Shown in pieces: positions 24,820-34,988 of a DNA stretch of 64,000 bases (position 1 is its first letter; each line of letters begins with the position of its first letter). Position numbers and translations under genes: made by a program. A model generated the notes under the pieces. The model saw only the letters and a list, made by a program, of their open reading frames with translations, did no database searches and was not told the DNA's origin. The stretch is from Microseira sp041929235 (GTDB lineage: Bacteria; Cyanobacteriota; Cyanobacteriia; Cyanobacteriales; Aerosakkonemataceae): NCBI RefSeq assembly GCF_041929235.1, contig NZ_JBHFNP010000031.1, forward strand, positions 35,729 to 99,728, given 5' to 3'.

Positions 24820-26838
24820 GTGGAAAAAGGAACCCTAGTCGAATTTCGGTTACATGGAGAGCGCTGCCTCGCCGTGGCAGAACGTCCGGAGGGCAAAAAC
24901 CACTGGATCGTAGTAGACGATCGCGGTCAAGCTCGTACCATTAATGCTAAACAAGTTAGTTACGAAGTAAACGGTGAAACTTACAAACCGTCGGATATAC
25001 CCCGCTTCCGCAAAGAGGTAGATCCGTTTATCGACCCAGAAAGCTTGGAAGTCGCTTGGGAATTCCTAGTAGAAGAGGGTTTGGCAGTAGATCCGGCGGA
25101 AATGGCAATGCTGCTGTTTTCGGAAAAAAGTCCGGCCCAATGCTACGCGGCGTACTATTTGTTAACAGAAGACAAACTGTATTTTAAACAAAAAGGCGAT
25201 CGCTACGAACCCCGCTCGACGAACCAAGTGGCGGAAATAAAACATCAATTGGAAGTAGCAAGAGAGCGGGAGACTCAGCAGAAGGAGTTTTGGGCGCGGG
25301 TAGAGCAAGCGCTGAGTGGCTTTCAGGTAGAATGGCAGCAGAGCGATCGCAATCGCCTAGAAGCACTGGAACGGTTTGCCATCCAAGGAGACGAAGCAAC
25401 TGGGCGCGCTGCCGCAGTGGAAACCCTGGCTGCCCTCAAACGACCGGAAAACCCCCAAGGTGCTTTCGATTTGTTAGTGGACTTGGGCGTGTGGAGTCGC
25501 CACGAAAACCTATTTTTGCGGCGCTCGTCAATTCCAGTTAATTTTTCAACAAAGGTGCTAGAAGTGGCGAAAGAGCGAACTGAGGTTGCTCCCCCCGACC
25601 CGGACTCAGAGCGCCTGGATCTGACCCGACTCAAAGTTTATACGATTGACGACGAAAGTACAAAAGAAATCGATGATGGTTTGAGTTGGGAATTACTCCC
25701 AGACGGGAAACAGCGACTATGGGTTCACATCGCTGACCCGACGCGCTGGCTGACTCCAGGTGATGAATTAGACTTAGATGCCAGACGGCGCAGCACGACG
25801 TTGTATTTGCCAACTGGCATGATTCCCATGTTTCCAGCGGAACTAGCTACAGGACCGATGAGTCTGGTGCAGGGGAAAATCTGCAACGCCCTCAGTTTTG
25901 GCATTATTTTAGATGACGACGGTGCCGTTGCCCAATACAGCATCCACGCCAGCATTATCAAACCTACCTATCGCTTGACTTACGAAGATGTGGATGAAAT
26001 GCTGCAACTGGGCCTCCCATCAGAACTGGAAATAGATGCGATCGCGCGATACGCCCAACGGCGACAAATGTGGCGGCGTTCCCAAGGCGCGATCAATATC
26101 CACCTACCAGAAGCGAGCATTAAAGTTGACGCCGACGAGATCCACATCGAAGTGTTGGAGGACTCGCCTTCGCGGCAATTAGTAGCAGAAATGATGATCT
26201 TAGCAGGCGAAGTCGCCGCACGCTACGCTCAAACGCACCAGCTGGCACTGCCGTTCCGCTCTCAACCCCAACCCGAACTGCCCCCAGATGAAGAACTGCT
26301 ACAACTCCCCGCCGGTCCAGTGCGCGCCTGTGCCATCCGACGCTGTATGCCCCGCAGCGAAATGAGCATTACCCCCGCTCGCCATGCTAGTTTGGGCTTA
26401 GACAGCTATACCCAGGTAACTTCTCCCATCCGGCGCTACAGCGACTTGCTCACCCACTTCCAAATTAAAGCCCACCTGCGAGGCGAACAGCCACCCTTTT
26501 CCCCAGAAGAAGTCAAAGAAGTGATGATCGGCGTCACGACGGCTTCTCAAGAAGCCTCGCTCGTAGAACGCCAAACCCAGCGCTATTGGGCATTGGAATA
26601 TCTCCGACGCACCTCCGAGCAAGCTTGGCAAGCGGTATTGTTGCGCTGGTTGAGGGAAGATGAACGGTTGGGTTTAATTCTCCTAGAAGATCTGGGACTA
26701 GAATTACCCATGCAGATCAAGCGTTCCGTGGCACTGGGCGAGAATCTGGAAGTCCGCGTCAGCTATGTTGACCCCCGCTCCGACGCCATCCGGTTCCAAG
26801 AACTGATCGACCAACCCGCTCAACCTGCTGCCACGTAG
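24820..26838 (+). CDS. Ribonuclease II/R family 3'-5' exoribonuclease
   Basis: The 672-residue protein has a GTG start. An N-terminal OB-like region (about 1-60) and a helical spacer precede the RNB catalytic domain (about 255-590). That domain contains YTIDDESTKEIDDGLSW with the metal-binding acidic residues, VHIADPTRWL, and SYTQVTSPIRRYSDLLTHFQ. A short S1-like end (ENLEVRVSYVDPRSDAIRF) closes the protein. It degrades single-stranded RNA from the 3' end. Cyanobacteria usually carry one such enzyme following rpmG-rpsR. Linked rpmG-rpsR expression is plausible, although 244 bases separate it from rpsR. Confidence 0.93.
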   Translation: MEKGTLVEFRLHGERCLAVAERPEGKNHWIVVDDRGQARTINAKQVSYEVNGETYKPSDIPRFRKEVDPFIDPESLEVAWEFLVEEGLAVDPAEMAMLLFSEKSPAQCYAAYYLLTEDKLYFKQKGDRYEPRSTNQVAEIKHQLEVARERETQQKEFWARVEQALSGFQVEWQQSDRNRLEALERFAIQGDEATGRAAAVETLAALKRPENPQGAFDLLVDLGVWSRHENLFLRRSSIPVNFSTKVLEVAKERTEVAPPDPDSERLDLTRLKVYTIDDESTKEIDDGLSWELLPDGKQRLWVHIADPTRWLTPGDELDLDARRRSTTLYLPTGMIPMFPAELATGPMSLVQGKICNALSFGIILDDDGAVAQYSIHASIIKPTYRLTYEDVDEMLQLGLPSELEIDAIARYAQRRQMWRRSQGAINIHLPEASIKVDADEIHIEVLEDSPSRQLVAEMMILAGEVAARYAQTHQLALPFRSQPQPELPPDEELLQLPAGPVRACAIRRCMPRSEMSITPARHASLGLDSYTQVTSPIRRYSDLLTHFQIKAHLRGEQPPFSPEEVKEVMIGVTTASQEASLVERQTQRYWALEYLRRTSEQAWQAVLLRWLREDERLGLILLEDLGLELPMQIKRSVALGENLEVRVSYVDPRSDAIRFQELIDQPAQPAAT

Positions 26839-26840
26839 GG

Positions 26841-26903
26841 AATTGCAGATTGCAGATTGCAGATTGCAGATTGATTTTAAATCTGCAATCTGCAATCTAA
26901 AAT
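26841..26903. terminator. Heptamer inverted repeat between convergent genes
   Basis: Four to five GATTGCA units are followed by TTTTAAA and their complement (TCTGCAATCTGCAATCT), a near-perfect hairpin between RNase II/R (ends 26838) and the convergent FHA gene (ends 26925). The position suits a bidirectional terminator built from repeats. Confidence 0.6.
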
Positions 26904-26924
26904 TTGCCATTACCCATTTCCGAA

Positions 26925-27482
26925 TTAACAAAATTCAGTAACACCCACATCAGACGCTGCGGGTGACCAAATTTGACTGTTAGCGATAAAAAATTCTATC
27001 TGCACCGGACCTAACTGGATCAGGTCCCCATCTCTAAGGGGACAACGCTCCAAATGAGCTAGGCGGCGATGATTTACCCAAGTCCCGTTGGTGCTACCAA
27101 CGTCTGTAATGTAGAACTCTCTGCCGAAAACATGTCCAATCACGGCATGTTGGCGAGAGATACAGGTATCTTTAATCGCGATCGCGCAATTGGCAGATCG
27201 TCCCACCAACCAGCTGGCAGCACTGTCCGTAATCTGAAGCGCTTCCGACTCTTTTAGGTTCGTCACGAGAAAAGTCGTTCTACCCGTTGTAATTGCCTGA
27301 ATGTAGAAGCGAGCAATTTCACAACGCCAGGCAGCATTCAAAATCGGTTGGATAATCGTTGTAACCTTTTGGACATCGTGGTTACAGTCAGCCAACAATG
27401 AATCTGAGATCGCAGGATTTTGTTCCAGGAAGCTCAAAGCTTGGTCAAAATTATTAGGTTTAGGGGACTTCAGGTGGAACAT
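26925..27482 (-). CDS. FHA domain protein
   Basis: In this 185-residue protein a helical N-terminal half (about 1-85) is followed by a forkhead-associated domain (about 90-175). The phosphothreonine-binding signature is complete: VGRSANCAIAIKD, then ISRQHAVIGH, ITDVGSTNGTWVN and the final GDLIQLG. FHA domains read Ser/Thr phosphorylation, and cyanobacteria contain many Hanks-type kinases, but none lies in this window. The N-terminal half (ALSFLEQNPAISDSLLADCN) is not a domain I recognise. Confidence 0.85.
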   Translation of the reverse strand: MFHLKSPKPNNFDQALSFLEQNPAISDSLLADCNHDVQKVTTIIQPILNAAWRCEIARFYIQAITTGRTTFLVTNLKESEALQITDSAASWLVGRSANCAIAIKDTCISRQHAVIGHVFGREFYITDVGSTNGTWVNHRRLAHLERCPLRDGDLIQLGPVQIEFFIANSQIWSPAASDVGVTEFC

Positions 27483-28143
27483 AACTACCTATCTGACAAA
27501 CGACTTTTACCCGCAAGAATCACATGTTAATCATCAGACCTAGATACCCTGATTAAACCCCTGATGAAGTAAATTTAGGTCTGCTTAATCGTGCTGCACA
27601 GACAAGAAGTTTACCAATTTCTTCTATTGCCTATGCCCAAACTGTTACTTTTTCGCTTCCCATTCAACTCAACGTAGAGCTAGTTGTTAAGCTTACATTT
27701 TATCAGCGTTCTAATTTTATCCTTGGGCTAGATGAAAATTGAACTCTTATTCATATTAATACACCCCTATTTGTGACGCCGGTCATATTTTTAGTGTGAT
27801 TTCACCAAAACTTTACATGATCGGCGTTACCTACTGGGTTTTTTAAAGTTTTTGTGAAGCAGCTCTCAATCCTTATACTTAAATTAAAATACACTTTTCG
27901 GAGAAATGTCTTGGGTTATTCTACTGAATAGAGTCAGGAAAAATGGCTGCTAGCCACTGGTCGCAGACGCAGGCAATATTTCAGTAATTCTAAGGTTGAC
28001 AAATAAGACTAAAGGCTAGAATGATTAGATTTTTGCATATAGCAAAACTAACAATCGTCTCAGGGCTATGAATTGATAGAATTTTTATATAAAACGAAGA
28101 TTAAATAAAATAAACTCATCAATTCCACCGAATAACGACAGCT
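27483..28143. other. Long divergent intergenic region without a gene
   Basis: About 660 AT-rich bases lie between the divergent FHA and acyltransferase genes. Two imperfect inverted repeats are visible: CAGACCTAGAT/AAATTTAGGTCTG (about 27536-27586) and GTGACGCCGGTCAT/ATGATCGGCGTTAC (about 27773-27830). A TTGACA (27996-28001) and TAGAAT (28017-28022) with a 15-base spacer form a weak promoter candidate for the plus-strand gene. I see no small protein. Confidence 0.4.
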
Positions 28144-29517
28144 ATGAGTCAGGTTCAACCGCCTTTAGAATTTATTCCACCGGCACTCAACTCGGTAGTT
28201 TTACGGGGAAGCCAGTGGATACTACCGTTGTGGTTGCGCTCGCGCACTAACATCAGCGACATTCAAGCAGATAACGTGGAACGCCTCGTCGATCTCTACC
28301 ACGAGTTTCAATCTGGGAAAATCCGCTTCCTGCTTGCCTTTCGCCATCCCAGTGGCGACGATCCTTTTAGTCTAATGCACCTGCTGTGGCATCTGGTACC
28401 CCAGCTTGCCAAACGAAAGCAAATACCGCTAAACTATCCCGTACACGCCCATTTTATCTACGATCGGGGAATTCCCCTATGGGCTGGTTCAATCGTAGAA
28501 TGGCTATATCCCCGTCTAGGTGGAACCCCCATCCTGCGAGGGAAAGTAGACCGACTCGGTTTGCGCTCGGCACGGGAGCTATTTGCCAACGGTAACTTGC
28601 CCATGATGGCAGCTCCAGAAGGCGCCACCAACGGACATAATGAAGTTGTCAGCCCCCTAGAACCGGGAATATGCCAACTGGGATTTTGGTGTGTCGAAGA
28701 TATACTGAAAGCCGGACGCTCCGAACAAGTTTTAATCGTGCCAATTGGTATTAAGTATCAGTATATACACGATCCGTGGGATGCCTTAGATAAGCTTTTA
28801 ACTCAATTAGAAATTGATAGCGGTTTACCTGTAGAAAATTTGAATTTAAGCGAAGAAACCCCAAAAAGCCAACATCATTTGCGTTACCGGCGCTTGTTTC
28901 GCTTAAGCGCACACTTACTCACCCGCGTGGAAGAATTCTACACTCGGTTTTATCACCAAACCTTGCCCGCCGGGACTGCTTTTGAACATCCCAGTACGAA
29001 TGAAGAATTAGTCACTCGACTGCGCTCGCTCCTAGATGTAGCCTTAAAAGTAGCAGAGCAAGCGTTTAACCTCCAGCCCAAAGGTAGCTTAATCGACCGC
29101 TGTCGGCGTCTAGAGCAAGCGGGGTGGGATTGGATATTTCGAGAAGATATTAAAAATATTGACGCTTTACCCCCTCTAGAACGAGGACTCGCAGATCGGA
29201 TTGCCGAAGAGGCCAGTTTGCGAATGTGGCACATGCGCTTGGTGGAAAGTTTCGTAGCTGTAACGGGTAGGTACGCGATCGAAAAACAAACCCCCGAAAG
29301 GTTTGCCGAAACAACTTTACTGATTTGGGACACAATGACCAAAATTAAAGGCGGCAACGCCTTCAAGCGCCCAAAACTGGGTAAGCAACGGGTATGCTTA
29401 AGTGTAGGAGAACCGATCTCAATTTCAGAACGTTGGGATGCTTATAAAAGCAATCGTCGTCAAGCTGTTGCCGATCTGACAAAAGACTTGCAAACAGCTT
29501 TAGAAAAAATGATTTAA
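28144..29517 (+). CDS. PlsC-like glycerolipid acyltransferase
   Basis: The 457-residue protein has the acyltransferase motif HPSGDD (HX4D, in LAFRHPSGDDPFSL), a PEGATNGHNE segment matching the PEG block, and a VPIGIKYQYI strand in the LPLAT fold (about 55-240). The C-terminal 200 residues are helical and not a domain I can name. It probably transfers acyl groups to a glycerol-phosphate or related lipid. It is longer than a standard PlsC (about 220-250) because of this extension. It stands alone on the plus strand. Confidence 0.75.
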   Translation: MSQVQPPLEFIPPALNSVVLRGSQWILPLWLRSRTNISDIQADNVERLVDLYHEFQSGKIRFLLAFRHPSGDDPFSLMHLLWHLVPQLAKRKQIPLNYPVHAHFIYDRGIPLWAGSIVEWLYPRLGGTPILRGKVDRLGLRSARELFANGNLPMMAAPEGATNGHNEVVSPLEPGICQLGFWCVEDILKAGRSEQVLIVPIGIKYQYIHDPWDALDKLLTQLEIDSGLPVENLNLSEETPKSQHHLRYRRLFRLSAHLLTRVEEFYTRFYHQTLPAGTAFEHPSTNEELVTRLRSLLDVALKVAEQAFNLQPKGSLIDRCRRLEQAGWDWIFREDIKNIDALPPLERGLADRIAEEASLRMWHMRLVESFVAVTGRYAIEKQTPERFAETTLLIWDTMTKIKGGNAFKRPKLGKQRVCLSVGEPISISERWDAYKSNRRQAVADLTKDLQTALEKMI

Positions 29518-29529
29518 TTTTATCAGGCG

Positions 29530-29702
29530 CAAAGAAACCCGGTTTCTCACCTCTACCTGCGAATTCCTGTTGATGCAACCAATCGACAAAGAAACCGGGT
29601 TTATAGGAAAAGAGATTGACGCAGAAACCCGGTTTCTGGCGCAAAAACTGACGCAGATCCTAGAAACCGGGTTTCTTGCTGCGATCCTAGAAACCCGGTT
29701 TC
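29530..29702. repeat. Cluster of five GAAACCCGGTTTCT repeats
   Basis: Five copies or near copies of the palindromic 14-mer GAAACCCGGTTTCT occur in 170 bases (about 29533, 29590, 29622, 29663, 29689) between the acyltransferase stop and the glycohydrolase start. Spacers carry GACGCAGA and CAAAAACTGACGCAG-type sequence. Confidence 0.85.
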
Positions 29703-29733
29703 TTTGCCTAAGTGCTATAAATGGTTTAATTTT

Positions 29734-30663
29734 ATGCAACCAATCGAGCGTTATCGGGGATGTCTTCTTGGTTTAGCTGCTGGCGATGCGGTGGGAACTA
29801 CCCTAGAGTTCCAGCAACCTGGGAGATTTACACCTATTAAAGATATGGTTGGCGGCGGTCCTTTTGGACTGCAACCAGGAGAGTGGACAGATGACACGTC
29901 AATGGCATTATGTTTAGCAGAAAGTCTGATCGAGCAAAAGGGTTTTGTTCCCATCGATCAACTGCAACGATATTTGCAATGGTTTAGAGGCGGACACCTA
30001 AGCTGCAAAGGATACTGCTTTGATATTGGTCGTACTGTCGCAAAGGCGCTGATCCGGTTTGAGAAGACACGAGAACCTTACTGTGGTGACACAAATCCCC
30101 GCAGTGCTGGAAATGGTTCGATTATGCGCTTGGCTCCCGTACCCCTGTTTTTCGCTCGAAACTTTGAAGATGCGATCGCATTTTCCGCTGCAAGTTCTCG
30201 CACAACTCATGGTGCAGAAACCGCTGTTGATGCTTGTCGATATTTAGGCGCGCTGCTTGTGGGAGCCGTCAATGGAGCAAGTCGAGATCAGTTACTCTCC
30301 CCATATTACAGCCAGATTCCCAACTATTGGGAAGAAAATCCCTTAGTTGATGAAATCGACGCCATTGCAGCAGGATCGTTTAAACATCGTCAACCCCCAA
30401 ACATTAAAGGTTCCGGCTATGTAGTCGAATGTTTAGAAGCAGCTTTGTGGGCATTTTATCGCAGTCAATCTTTTGAGGAAGGCTGTCTTTTAGCCGTCAA
30501 TTTGGGGGATGATGCCGATACAACCGGAGCAGTTTACGGACAGTTAGCCGGAGCCTTTTATGGAGAACAGGGAATACCCCAATCTTGGCGCGATCGCCTA
30601 GCATACCGCGATTTGATAGCATCCTTTGCTGAGCAACTTTTCTCTTTGTCTCAATCAAATTAA
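29734..30663 (+). CDS. ADP-ribosylglycohydrolase family protein
   Basis: The protein of about 310 residues starts MQPIERYRGCLLGLAAGDAVG; an upstream TTG would add ten residues unlike the family. The binuclear Mg site is intact: EWTDDTSMALCLAESL (N-terminal Asp pair) and NLGDDADTTGAVYGQLAGA (C-terminal Asp pair). NGSIMRLAPVPL and SSRTTHGAETAVDACR are also typical. The DraG/ARH family removes ADP-ribose from arginine or related substrates. No ADP-ribosyltransferase is nearby, so the target is unknown. Its closest frame neighbour is a cluster of palindromic repeats just upstream. Confidence 0.9.
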   Translation: MQPIERYRGCLLGLAAGDAVGTTLEFQQPGRFTPIKDMVGGGPFGLQPGEWTDDTSMALCLAESLIEQKGFVPIDQLQRYLQWFRGGHLSCKGYCFDIGRTVAKALIRFEKTREPYCGDTNPRSAGNGSIMRLAPVPLFFARNFEDAIAFSAASSRTTHGAETAVDACRYLGALLVGAVNGASRDQLLSPYYSQIPNYWEENPLVDEIDAIAAGSFKHRQPPNIKGSGYVVECLEAALWAFYRSQSFEEGCLLAVNLGDDADTTGAVYGQLAGAFYGEQGIPQSWRDRLAYRDLIASFAEQLFSLSQSN

Positions 30664-30998
30664 AACAGCGTTGGTAGTAAGGACTTTAGTCCCGATCGGG
30701 TGACAGCATTCGTAGTAAAAACAAGTGTCGAATAGCACTATAGCAGTTTGCACATCTATGAGGTATACCTTCGACAGCGGTGTGCGGGCACCCTTAAGGG
30801 TGCGCGCTTGACAAACGAGAGCCTTAAGGCTGTACCTAGACGAGCTTGCAATCTGCTGTAAGGTTAAGCGCGATCGCCTTGAGAAATAGCTTTACTTGAG
30901 AGCGATCGCTTCCAATTTGCACAGCCTCCCACAGGTCATAATAATTAATATGTAATTAAACCAACTTGCCTAAATTTCTAGCTCAAGGAGAAATTTCT
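30664..30998. other. Gene-free gap with repeats
   Basis: The gap begins with AGTAAGGACTTTAGTCC (about 30676), a half copy of the repeat seen whole at 33428-33484. The family A element at 30739-30860 follows, then HIP1 sites. The last part carries the AAGGAG ribosome binding site of the DUF3160 gene. Confidence 0.5.
30739..30860. repeat. Dispersed inverted-repeat element, family A, copy 2
   Basis: The ends are TATAGCAGTTTGC and GCAATCTGCTGTA. Inside are AGGTATACCT and GGCACCC/GGGTGCG arms like those of copy 3 (40598-40716). It carries no gene. Confidence 0.6.
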
Positions 30999-33290
30999 AT
31001 GGCTACAACACCCATTGCTAAAGCACCAGAGGACGTTTTTGGTTATACGGCTGCTTTTGAGGAGGCACTGCAAAAAATTGGGCAGATTTCCCCGCCAGAA
31101 TTTGCCAAACGATATGCCAGCAATGCTAAATATCTCCCTCAAATTAGCTTCGACCCAACTACTGCAAAGTTCTGGGAGGATTTCCATCAAAATAACCTGT
31201 TTCAACTTAATGCAGAAGAACTGGCAATTTTTAAGCAAAATGGCTTCGTAGTCAGCGAAAGGCTAGGAGGACATAATTTTGCCGACTTGTTCTATCGCAT
31301 CTACAGCCACGATCTGCCAGTTTTCGTTTCCGCCGATGCGGTGCTTCATGCTTGGCATCGGTCATACGATGCGATTCTCGAAGAACTAGAAGAAACTTAC
31401 TTGTCTAGTTCGTTAGATGAAATTCTTGAGGGGATGCAAGAGGGGATTCCCGACGCTTGGAATCAGTATAGCAAGGGAGTGCTTGGTGCAAGCATCCTCG
31501 ATGCTGACTACTTCCTGAGCGTAGCACGCTCGCTGCTTGCAGGTGAGGCGATTAAGACTTGCTTAGATCGGGATGCCCGCGTTGCCACTACCCTTGAAGC
31601 GATCCAAAACGAGCAACTTCAGAAATTTGAACTATTTGGACGCTGGCGTGAGGTAGATTTTTCTCAATTTAAAGTGCGCGGACATTATGAGAACTCCGAA
31701 TTGCTCAAGCGATATTTCCGTGCCATGATGTGGTGCGGCAGAATTGACCTCCGCATTGCTGAAATTCCTTCTGAATCCTCCCCGGCTGAATCCTCACCGC
31801 GAGAACTCGGCGCAGCAGTAATTCTTTACGATCTCCTCAAACAATCTGGTAAGTTTGAGCAATGGCAACAATTCGACCAATTACTCCAAACTTTTGTCGG
31901 TCGAACGGATTCCATGACCTTTGCCCAACTGGGAGATATTTTGTCCAAGGCTAAGATTAAATCCCCAGCAGATGTTAAGGGTTTGGGAACGTTAGAACAA
32001 CTACAAGCTGATATCCTAGCAAGTTCGATCGGCTTTCAAGATATTGGCAGTCACTACTACGAATCCCCGTTTGGGTCGGAAAAAATTCAGCTGCCGCGAT
32101 CGCTCACAGTTCTTGGTCAAAAGTTTGTTTTGGATAGTTGGGTGACATCCAAAGTTGTATACGACGATATCCTGTGGGACGACGAGAAAGTGGGTCGTCG
32201 TATTCCTACCTGTCTAGATATGGCGTTCGCTGCACTGGGAAACGACCAAGTGGTGCCAGAACTGGTCGATCGCATGACTGACAAAAAAGGACGTAAGTTC
32301 AGAGATGGACTCAACTATCAGCACAATTTAGCAGCAGTCAAGACTGTAATTGACGAGCAAAATCCAGCAGTTTGGGAAGAAAATATTTACATGAACTGGC
32401 TTGCCACGTTGCGCGAACTTTCTGCACCGACAACAGACTCCAAATATCCCGAAGCTATGTGTACCCGTGCATGGGGAATGAAGACGCTTAACACGCAATT
32501 GGCTTCTTGGACGCAACTGCGCCACGACACCATTCTTTACGTCAAACAATCCTACACTTTTATGACCAGGTGCTACTACCCGGCAGGTTTTGTGGAACCT
32601 CGATTCGCATTTTGGGAGCGCTTTGAGAAAATGGCTCTGCTAGCAGCCGATTTAATTGAAAAAACTCCCTTTCCAGATCGTTCAGTCGAAAAGTCTAACG
32701 AATGGGGTCGTAAATTTACGGTTCAACTCCAAGACCTACATAAAAGACAAACCTCATTCTTCAAGAACTTCGCCGAGAAGTTAGCCATCCTCAAAGGAAT
32801 TGCCAAGAAGCAACTCGCACAAAAGAAACTCAGTGAAAGTGAAACCGAATTTCTGAAAAAGATTGTTGAGTTTGAAGATCGCGCATCCGGGAAGCGAACC
32901 TACAGCGGCTGGTATTTTGGTCTTTTCTATAAGGGTCATCAGGATTCTAAAAAAAGGGATGCGATTGTCGCGGATGTACACACAGACGTACCCGATCCAA
33001 TAATGCGAGATCCAGGTTGTGTGCTTCATCAGGGCGTAGGTAATGTCGATCTGCTGATGATTGCGGTAGACAACGGTGAGGACAAAATGGTCTATGTCGG
33101 ACCAGTGCTTTCGCATTACGAATTTGAGATGCCGGGAGTCTCGCGTAAATCAGATTCTGAGTGGCTCAATGACATTAAAATCGGTAAGGTTCCACCCCGA
33201 CCAAACTGGACAAACAGTTATCTCGTACCTCTGACACCTGAAGAGATGATTCAGCGTGAATCTGACGATGAAGAATTTGATCGCTGGTAA
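30999..33290 (+). CDS. DUF3160 domain protein
   Basis: The 763-residue soluble protein starts at MATTPIAKAP, preceded by AAGGAG at good distance. Its body matches DUF3160: FVVSERLGGHNFADLFYRIYSHDLPVFVSADAVLHAWHRSYDAILEEL near the N-terminus, and a C-terminal half with SGWYFGLFYKGH, VADVHTDVPDPIMRDPG and MIAVDNGEDKMVYVGPVLSHYEF. No signal peptide is visible. The family is large-protein, bacterial and archaeal, of unknown function. The conserved VHTDVPDP and DNG segments could be catalytic or binding sites (inference). Confidence 0.8.
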   Translation: MATTPIAKAPEDVFGYTAAFEEALQKIGQISPPEFAKRYASNAKYLPQISFDPTTAKFWEDFHQNNLFQLNAEELAIFKQNGFVVSERLGGHNFADLFYRIYSHDLPVFVSADAVLHAWHRSYDAILEELEETYLSSSLDEILEGMQEGIPDAWNQYSKGVLGASILDADYFLSVARSLLAGEAIKTCLDRDARVATTLEAIQNEQLQKFELFGRWREVDFSQFKVRGHYENSELLKRYFRAMMWCGRIDLRIAEIPSESSPAESSPRELGAAVILYDLLKQSGKFEQWQQFDQLLQTFVGRTDSMTFAQLGDILSKAKIKSPADVKGLGTLEQLQADILASSIGFQDIGSHYYESPFGSEKIQLPRSLTVLGQKFVLDSWVTSKVVYDDILWDDEKVGRRIPTCLDMAFAALGNDQVVPELVDRMTDKKGRKFRDGLNYQHNLAAVKTVIDEQNPAVWEENIYMNWLATLRELSAPTTDSKYPEAMCTRAWGMKTLNTQLASWTQLRHDTILYVKQSYTFMTRCYYPAGFVEPRFAFWERFEKMALLAADLIEKTPFPDRSVEKSNEWGRKFTVQLQDLHKRQTSFFKNFAEKLAILKGIAKKQLAQKKLSESETEFLKKIVEFEDRASGKRTYSGWYFGLFYKGHQDSKKRDAIVADVHTDVPDPIMRDPGCVLHQGVGNVDLLMIAVDNGEDKMVYVGPVLSHYEFEMPGVSRKSDSEWLNDIKIGKVPPRPNWTNSYLVPLTPEEMIQRESDDEEFDRW

Positions 33291-33427
33291 AGAGTGAATT
33301 TTATTTGCTCTTATAGCTAGTTGCGATCGCACCTGAAGATTCAGAAGCAGTTGGTGGGATGCGATCGCAACCTAGACGCTTGAAAATTCTTTCTTGGAGC
33401 GATCGCTACCCTTCACGCCCAGTGTTT

Positions 33428-33484
33428 GTAGTAAGGACTTTAGTCCTGATTCAGCCACAGAAACAGGACTGAAGTCCTTACTAC
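33428..33484. repeat. Inverted repeat GTAGTAAGGACTTTAGTCCT, supplies a stop codon
   Basis: Arms GTAGTAAGGACTTTAGTCCT and AGGACTGAAGTCCTTACTAC face each other over a short spacer. The right arm overlaps the end of the minus-strand DUF2079 gene, whose TAG stop (33481-33483) is part of the repeat. A half copy lies at about 30676. Confidence 0.8.
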
Positions 33485-34899
33485 GAACGATTAGTTTGAA
33501 TCAACAAATAAACGTCATCTTGTTTAAATTTTAACTGAAAATTAGGATTATTTTGCCGTTTATTCAATAAATTTTCCGCAAATTCGCGGCTACTTTTCCA
33601 ACCTGGATGGCGCAAATTGAGCAAGATATATTCAAACTCAGTCAAGTCAGTCGGTGGTGAATCGGCGTTGGTAAATTTAATTAAACTTCGGTGCGCTAAA
33701 TGCGGTGCAATATTATGGGTAGTTAAGACACTTTCTGAGGTTTGAATTTGAGCGATCGCATCCCGCGTAGCCTTCCAAGTATCCAGCGAATTCAGATAAA
33801 TAGAACCAAAATAACCATACTTTGCCAATGCTAAAAAAGCGACTAACGACCAAATAATTATTCCTCGCGCTCGCAGCCATCCCCGCCCCGCAGCTAAGCT
33901 AGAAATTACTGCTAATAGCAGAAACGGCAAAACTGGCAGCGAATATTGATGCACTAAGTTTTTTTGAGTTAAGTCATCTGCAAGCAGGTTCATCGCCAAC
34001 GCAGGAATTGCACCTATTAAAGGCGTTAAATGTCGCGGGTAAATTCCCCAAATTATCGGTGCTAATAACAGAACAAGATATTCTATATTAGCCAGGGAGA
34101 ATAGACTTTTAATCAATAAACCTGGCTGAAGCAGAAGATTTTTTACAATTTCTGAAAAAGAGTTTCCTAAATGTTGATAGCGGGAAAGGTGACGCCCAAT
34201 AGTTGCTAACTCGCCGCCGAAAAAGGGAATAATAAAACCAGTGGCAATTATAAACCACGCGATGCCAGAAAACAGAGCGATCGCACCGCACAAACGCCGC
34301 TTTTCAAACACCAGCAGCCACAATCCCATTGCTGCTACCGTTAAAGCTAATACTGCCTTACAACTCAGAACTAAAATAATGCAAACACAAAACCACCCAA
34401 CAGCACCTAACCTCGCCGCCAAAACAGCTGCTAAAATTCCGGGTAAAGCGATCGCTTCTGGGTGAAAATCGAACAAATTTATATTAAAAACCAGCGGATA
34501 TAAAAGATATACCGCCGCCATTGCGATTGCTTGTGCTTTTTTTAACCCAGCATCACGCGCTAAATACCAGGTAGGTAGAGCGCCAAATGCTAACGCCAAG
34601 GCTTGCACTGCCAGCAACCAATGAACATCGGGATAAATTTTATACAAGATTGCTAGAGGATATAACAAAAAAGCAGCGTGATCGCCGAGAATGTGAAACC
34701 CGATCAAAGACGAAATGGGAGATTGACCTTGGCTAATTAAATAAACCGCTTGGTCAAAAATGGCTAAATCCCACGCCGAGGATTGAAACAAAGCGTGCCG
34801 GATACTACTGGATGCAAAAAAAAGCAGAGCGATCGCAACAATTATGACGCCAATCGGATGGGATCTTAGCTTTACCCAGAACGAGCGAGGAAGGTTCAA
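33481..34899 (-). CDS. DUF2079 polytopic membrane protein
   Basis: This 472-residue membrane protein has about ten hydrophobic helices; the first is at about 15-32 (IGVIIVAIALLFFASSSI). The family signature SAWDLAIFDQAVYLISQGQ is followed by GFHILGDHAAFLLYPLA, as in DUF2079, a group related to GT-C glycosyltransferases. The HILGDH segment may correspond to the catalytic loop (inference). The soluble C-terminal part (about 385-472) ends in repeat-derived sequence: the stop codon lies in the inverted repeat at 33428-33484. No partner gene defines the substrate. Confidence 0.82.
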   Translation of the reverse strand: MNLPRSFWVKLRSHPIGVIIVAIALLFFASSSIRHALFQSSAWDLAIFDQAVYLISQGQSPISSLIGFHILGDHAAFLLYPLAILYKIYPDVHWLLAVQALALAFGALPTWYLARDAGLKKAQAIAMAAVYLLYPLVFNINLFDFHPEAIALPGILAAVLAARLGAVGWFCVCIILVLSCKAVLALTVAAMGLWLLVFEKRRLCGAIALFSGIAWFIIATGFIIPFFGGELATIGRHLSRYQHLGNSFSEIVKNLLLQPGLLIKSLFSLANIEYLVLLLAPIIWGIYPRHLTPLIGAIPALAMNLLADDLTQKNLVHQYSLPVLPFLLLAVISSLAAGRGWLRARGIIIWSLVAFLALAKYGYFGSIYLNSLDTWKATRDAIAQIQTSESVLTTHNIAPHLAHRSLIKFTNADSPPTDLTEFEYILLNLRHPGWKSSREFAENLLNKRQNNPNFQLKFKQDDVYLLIQTNRS

Positions 34900-34988
34900 G
34901 TTTCTATTTTTAGCTTTTTGCCCATTTTAATGGACACGAGGCTATGACCAACAGAAATTCACGCTTTTCTTGGTCAAGAAAGGTGGCG

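Noticed and set aside
27773..27830. GTGACGCCGGTCAT/ATGATCGGCGTTAC as an operator
   Set aside because: The arms are imperfect and about 30 bases apart; nothing ties them to a known regulator, so they are only noted in the gap description.
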